Assembly (NCBI GenBank): GCA_003151115.1
Contig: PLWS01000007.1
Coordinates: forward strand, 1 to 64,000
DNA length: 64,000 nt
Reading direction: 5' to 3'
Source: Vulcanimicrobiota bacterium
GTDB taxonomy: Bacteria > Vulcanimicrobiota > Vulcanimicrobiia > Vulcanimicrobiales > Vulcanimicrobiaceae
Part shown: positions 62,403 to 64,000 of the stretch, one piece after another
How positions within the stretch are numbered: the first letter of the stretch is position 1
Layout of the letters: each line of letters starts with the position of its first letter
Notes under the pieces: model-generated
What the model was told of the DNA's origin: nothing
The model's database searches: none
Seen by the model: the letters and a program-made list of their open reading frames with translations, nothing else
Translations under genes and position numbers: made by a program

Positions 62403-62612
62403 GTGCGCCGGCAAACGACGATCGGTCAAGAGCTGCTGTGGCTGCTGATTTTTCTCGGAGTCTTCGCCGCGGCGGCCGCGCTGCTCTTAACCTATGCGAG
62501 TTCGCACCGGTTCAACGACCGCATCGCGATCGCGCTGGCTGCGATTGCGGCCGGCGTGCTGACCATCGCTCTGCGCGCGCGTTTCCTGGGAAGCAATGCT
62601 CGGCGCCCATAA
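62403..62612 (+). CDS. Small two-span membrane protein
   Basis: The 69-residue protein (GTG start) consists of two hydrophobic helices (ELLWLLIFLGVFAAAAALLL and IAIALAAIAAGVLTIALRAR) joined by a short polar turn, with basic ends. It overlaps the start of the SpoU-type methyltransferase gene by 17 bp. No function is apparent. Confidence 0.55.
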   Translation: MRRQTTIGQELLWLLIFLGVFAAAAALLLTYASSHRFNDRIAIALAAIAAGVLTIALRARFLGSNARRP

Positions 62613-63366
62613 CCCGCGACTCGATCGGGTGCGCGAACTGCGTACGAAAAAAGGCAGGCGCGAACAGGGCCGCTTTGCGATCGAAGGTGCAACGCTGCTG
62701 CGTGAAGCGATGCGCAGCGGCGTTTCGATCGAAGAGGTGTACGGCACTCCGGCCGCGCTCGAATCGTCCGAGAGTGCGCGCAAGGCCGAAGCAAATGGAA
62801 CGCCGGTTTACCGGATCGACGAACGCGCGATGCGCCGCCTCTCCGATCTGGAGAGCGCGCCCGGCCTCTTAGCAATCGTTCCGATCGCGCTGCGGCCGGT
62901 CTCCGATCTGTTCGCAGCGCCCGCCTTGGTCTTGGCGCTGGCCGGGTTGAGCGATCCCGGCAACGCCGGAACGCTGCTGCGGGCGGCCGAGGCGTTCGGC
63001 GTCTCCGCCGTCGTCTTCGGCTCGGGCACGGTCGAGCCGCACTCCCCAAAGGTCGTCCGGAGCGCGATGGGCTCGCTTTTCCGCCTGAACGTCGCCGTGG
63101 CGTCCCCGGAAGAAACCGCCGCGGCGGCCGAGGGCTGGGAAATCACGGGACTGGCCTCAGGGGGACAGCCGATTGAGGGGCTTTCCTGGGCCCCTGCGAG
63201 CCTGCTGGTCGTCGGCCAAGAGCGGCACGGTTTGGGGCCCTGGGCTAGCCTGTGCTCGCGGCTGGCGGCCATTCCGATGAAGGGTGAAGCCGAAAGTTTG
63301 AATGCCGCCGTGGCGGGCGGAATCGCCCTCTTCGAGGCCACCCGAAATTCTGTCAAGAGAGTCTAG
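62596..63366 (+). CDS. SpoU/TrmH-family RNA 2'-O-methyltransferase
   Basis: The 256-residue protein has an N-terminal substrate-binding domain (RVRELRTKKGRREQGRFAIE GATLL-type start) and a C-terminal trefoil-knot SPOUT domain. Motif 1 is GLSDPGNAGTLLRAAEAFG, motif 2 is LLVVGQERHGLGPW and motif 3 is IPMKGEAESLNAAVAGGIAL. This arrangement matches rRNA methylases such as the TsnR/RlmB-like group; the exact rRNA or tRNA site is not predictable. A similar gene precedes pheS in many Gram-positive genomes. Confidence 0.92.
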   Translation: MLGAHNPRLDRVRELRTKKGRREQGRFAIEGATLLREAMRSGVSIEEVYGTPAALESSESARKAEANGTPVYRIDERAMRRLSDLESAPGLLAIVPIALRPVSDLFAAPALVLALAGLSDPGNAGTLLRAAEAFGVSAVVFGSGTVEPHSPKVVRSAMGSLFRLNVAVASPEETAAAAEGWEITGLASGGQPIEGLSWAPASLLVVGQERHGLGPWASLCSRLAAIPMKGEAESLNAAVAGGIALFEATRNSVKRV

Positions 63367-63407
63367 ACAGGCCAAAAAGTCAAGACTACCCTGTGGAAAA
63401 GTCGCGT

Positions 63408-63415
63408 GCTATACT
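63408..63415 (+). promoter_or_regulatory. Extended -10 promoter for yqzL-pheS
   Basis: TGCTATACT includes an extended -10 (TGn plus TATACT at 63410-63415). No good -35 lies 17 bases upstream. The position, about 50 bases before the mini-gene, suits the pheS operon. Confidence 0.45.
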
Positions 63416-63465
63416 GCTTGCACCGCATGGGGGCCGGGCCTGTGGGCCCGCCCAGAAGGAGACCG

Positions 63466-63567
63466 ATGGCCACGTCCGAGTTCTTCTGGAAACTCTTTAA
63501 GTCAACGGGATCGATTAACGCATATCTGATTTACCGGCAGCTCCACCCGACGTCGGTTCCAACCTGA
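63466..63567 (+). CDS. YqzL-like 33-residue protein
   Basis: An AAGGAG site lies 5 bases before ATG 63466. The peptide is MATSEFFWKLFKSTGSINAY followed by LIYRQLHPTSVPT. The pattern FxWKLFxxTGSIxAYLxY matches the YqzL family of tiny proteins known from Gram-positive bacteria. Its placement just before an attenuator-like hairpin and pheS might suggest a leader peptide. However, it has three Phe only (FF and F), fewer than typical Phe leader peptides. I favour a YqzL homolog. Confidence 0.7.
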   Translation: MATSEFFWKLFKSTGSINAYLIYRQLHPTSVPT

Positions 63568-63594
63568 GAACAAACGAAAAGGCGGACTCCAAAG

Positions 63595-63621
63595 CGCCCG
63601 GAAAGTAACCCCGGGCGTTTT
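63595..63621 (+). terminator. Terminator or attenuator before pheS
   Basis: CGCCCGG (63595-63601) pairs with CCGGGCG (63611-63617), with a 9-base loop and a following TTTTC run. It lies between the YqzL-like gene and pheS, so it could attenuate synthetase expression. Confidence 0.65.
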
Positions 63622-63628
63622 CATTTTC

Positions 63629-64000
63629 ATGCATGTAGACGAACATCTCGAGCAGCTGCGCGCCCGGTTTGAGGACGCGCTAAAAAACTCTGCCGGCGCG
63701 AGCTCGCTCGACGCCGTGCGCGTCGCATTCTTGGGCCGCAGCGGAGAAGTCACCGCGCTGCGCCGTTCGATTGGCAAACTTCCGCCGGCCGAGCGCCCCG
63801 CCGCCGGTCAGCGCATCAATGAAGCGGTCGAAAAGATGGAGCGTGCGCTCAACGACGCGCAGGCGAGCGCCCAGGCGCTCGCGGTCGGGGCGAGTCTGTC
63901 GCAGCGCATCGACGTCACGTTTCCTTCGATACCGCCGCAGCAAGGTTCGATTCATCCGATGAAGCGCGTGATGCACGACGTCTGCGCGTATTTCGAACGG
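63629..64000 (+). CDS. pheS: Phenylalanyl-tRNA synthetase alpha subunit, 5' part
   Basis: The frame starts at ATG 63629 and is open to the window end (124 residues seen), so the gene is truncated by the window. The N-terminal coiled-coil arm (VDEHLEQLRARFEDALKNSA, VAFLGRSGEVTALRRSIGKL, GQRINEAVEKMERALNDAQA) and the start of the catalytic domain (IDVTFPSIPPQQGSIHPMKR) match PheS. The catalytic core and motif 2/3 lie beyond the edge. Confidence 0.93.
   Translation, partial: MHVDEHLEQLRARFEDALKNSAGASSLDAVRVAFLGRSGEVTALRRSIGKLPPAERPAAGQRINEAVEKMERALNDAQASAQALAVGASLSQRIDVTFPSIPPQQGSIHPMKRVMHDVCAYFER

Overview
The window is about 64 kb of GC-rich bacterial chromosome with dense, often overlapping genes. 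Start/stop overlaps of the ATGA, GTGA and TGATG type are very common, and GTG, TTG and rarer start codons are used freely. Several traits point away from Proteobacteria and toward a deep-branching Terrabacteria-like lineage. These are a YqzL-like mini-protein before pheS, ThyX, an acyl-CoA mutase with a detached B12 subunit and MeaB, a tricorn-type protease, several virginiamycin-B-lyase-like propeller lipoproteins, and abundant palindromic repeats that enter genes. Candidatus Eremiobacterota is my best guess; this is an inference from gene content, since no rRNA gene is present.

Region 1 (1-9.4 kb) is an accessory region ending at an intact tRNA-Glu gene. Two convergent propeller genes share a perfect 77-bp inverted repeat at their 3' ends. 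Then come an arsenic operon (arsR-arsI-arsC-acr3, every junction a 4-bp overlap), a DUF2252 gene, a broken tag gene, a small secreted protein and a higBA toxin-antitoxin pair. Copies of the tRNA-Glu 3' end at about 3.0 kb and 8.3 kb, each followed by a related block of roughly 165 bp, suggest stacked integrations into this tRNA gene. No integrase remains.

Region 2 (9.4-14.6 kb) holds tRNA-Met and several secreted or membrane proteins. It includes an unusual secreted protein with Asp-rich heptad repeats whose reading frame is cut by one in-frame TAA.

Region 3 (14.6-41 kb) is mostly housekeeping: eno-ndk, birA, an archaemetzincin, acpS-nnr, uvrA-VOC-ligA, a GH38 mannosidase, uvrB, prs-rplY-pth, thyX, a diguanylate cyclase and gltX-glmU. 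A family of palindromic repeats lies between genes here and is also inserted in frame inside ligA (twice), uvrA and the GH38 gene.

Region 4 (37.9-51 kb) contains a long minus-strand run: meaB, two paralogous secreted proteins, acyl-CoA mutase large subunit, a 42-residue peptide, the B12 subunit, gltX and glmU. A GH125 mannosidase, uppS and a tricorn-like protease follow.

Region 5 (51-60 kb) has pstS, two paralogous alpha/beta hydrolases around an intact tag gene, and rocD. It also has a thioredoxin-TPR protein with an in-frame TGA exactly at the first position of a CxxC motif, followed by a SECIS-like hairpin, making it a strong selenoprotein candidate. Lipoproteins follow.

Region 6 (60-64 kb) is infC (ATA start)-rpmI-rplT with a structured leader, a NUDIX hydrolase, an SpoU-type RNA methyltransferase, the YqzL-like mini-gene and the start of pheS, which runs off the window.
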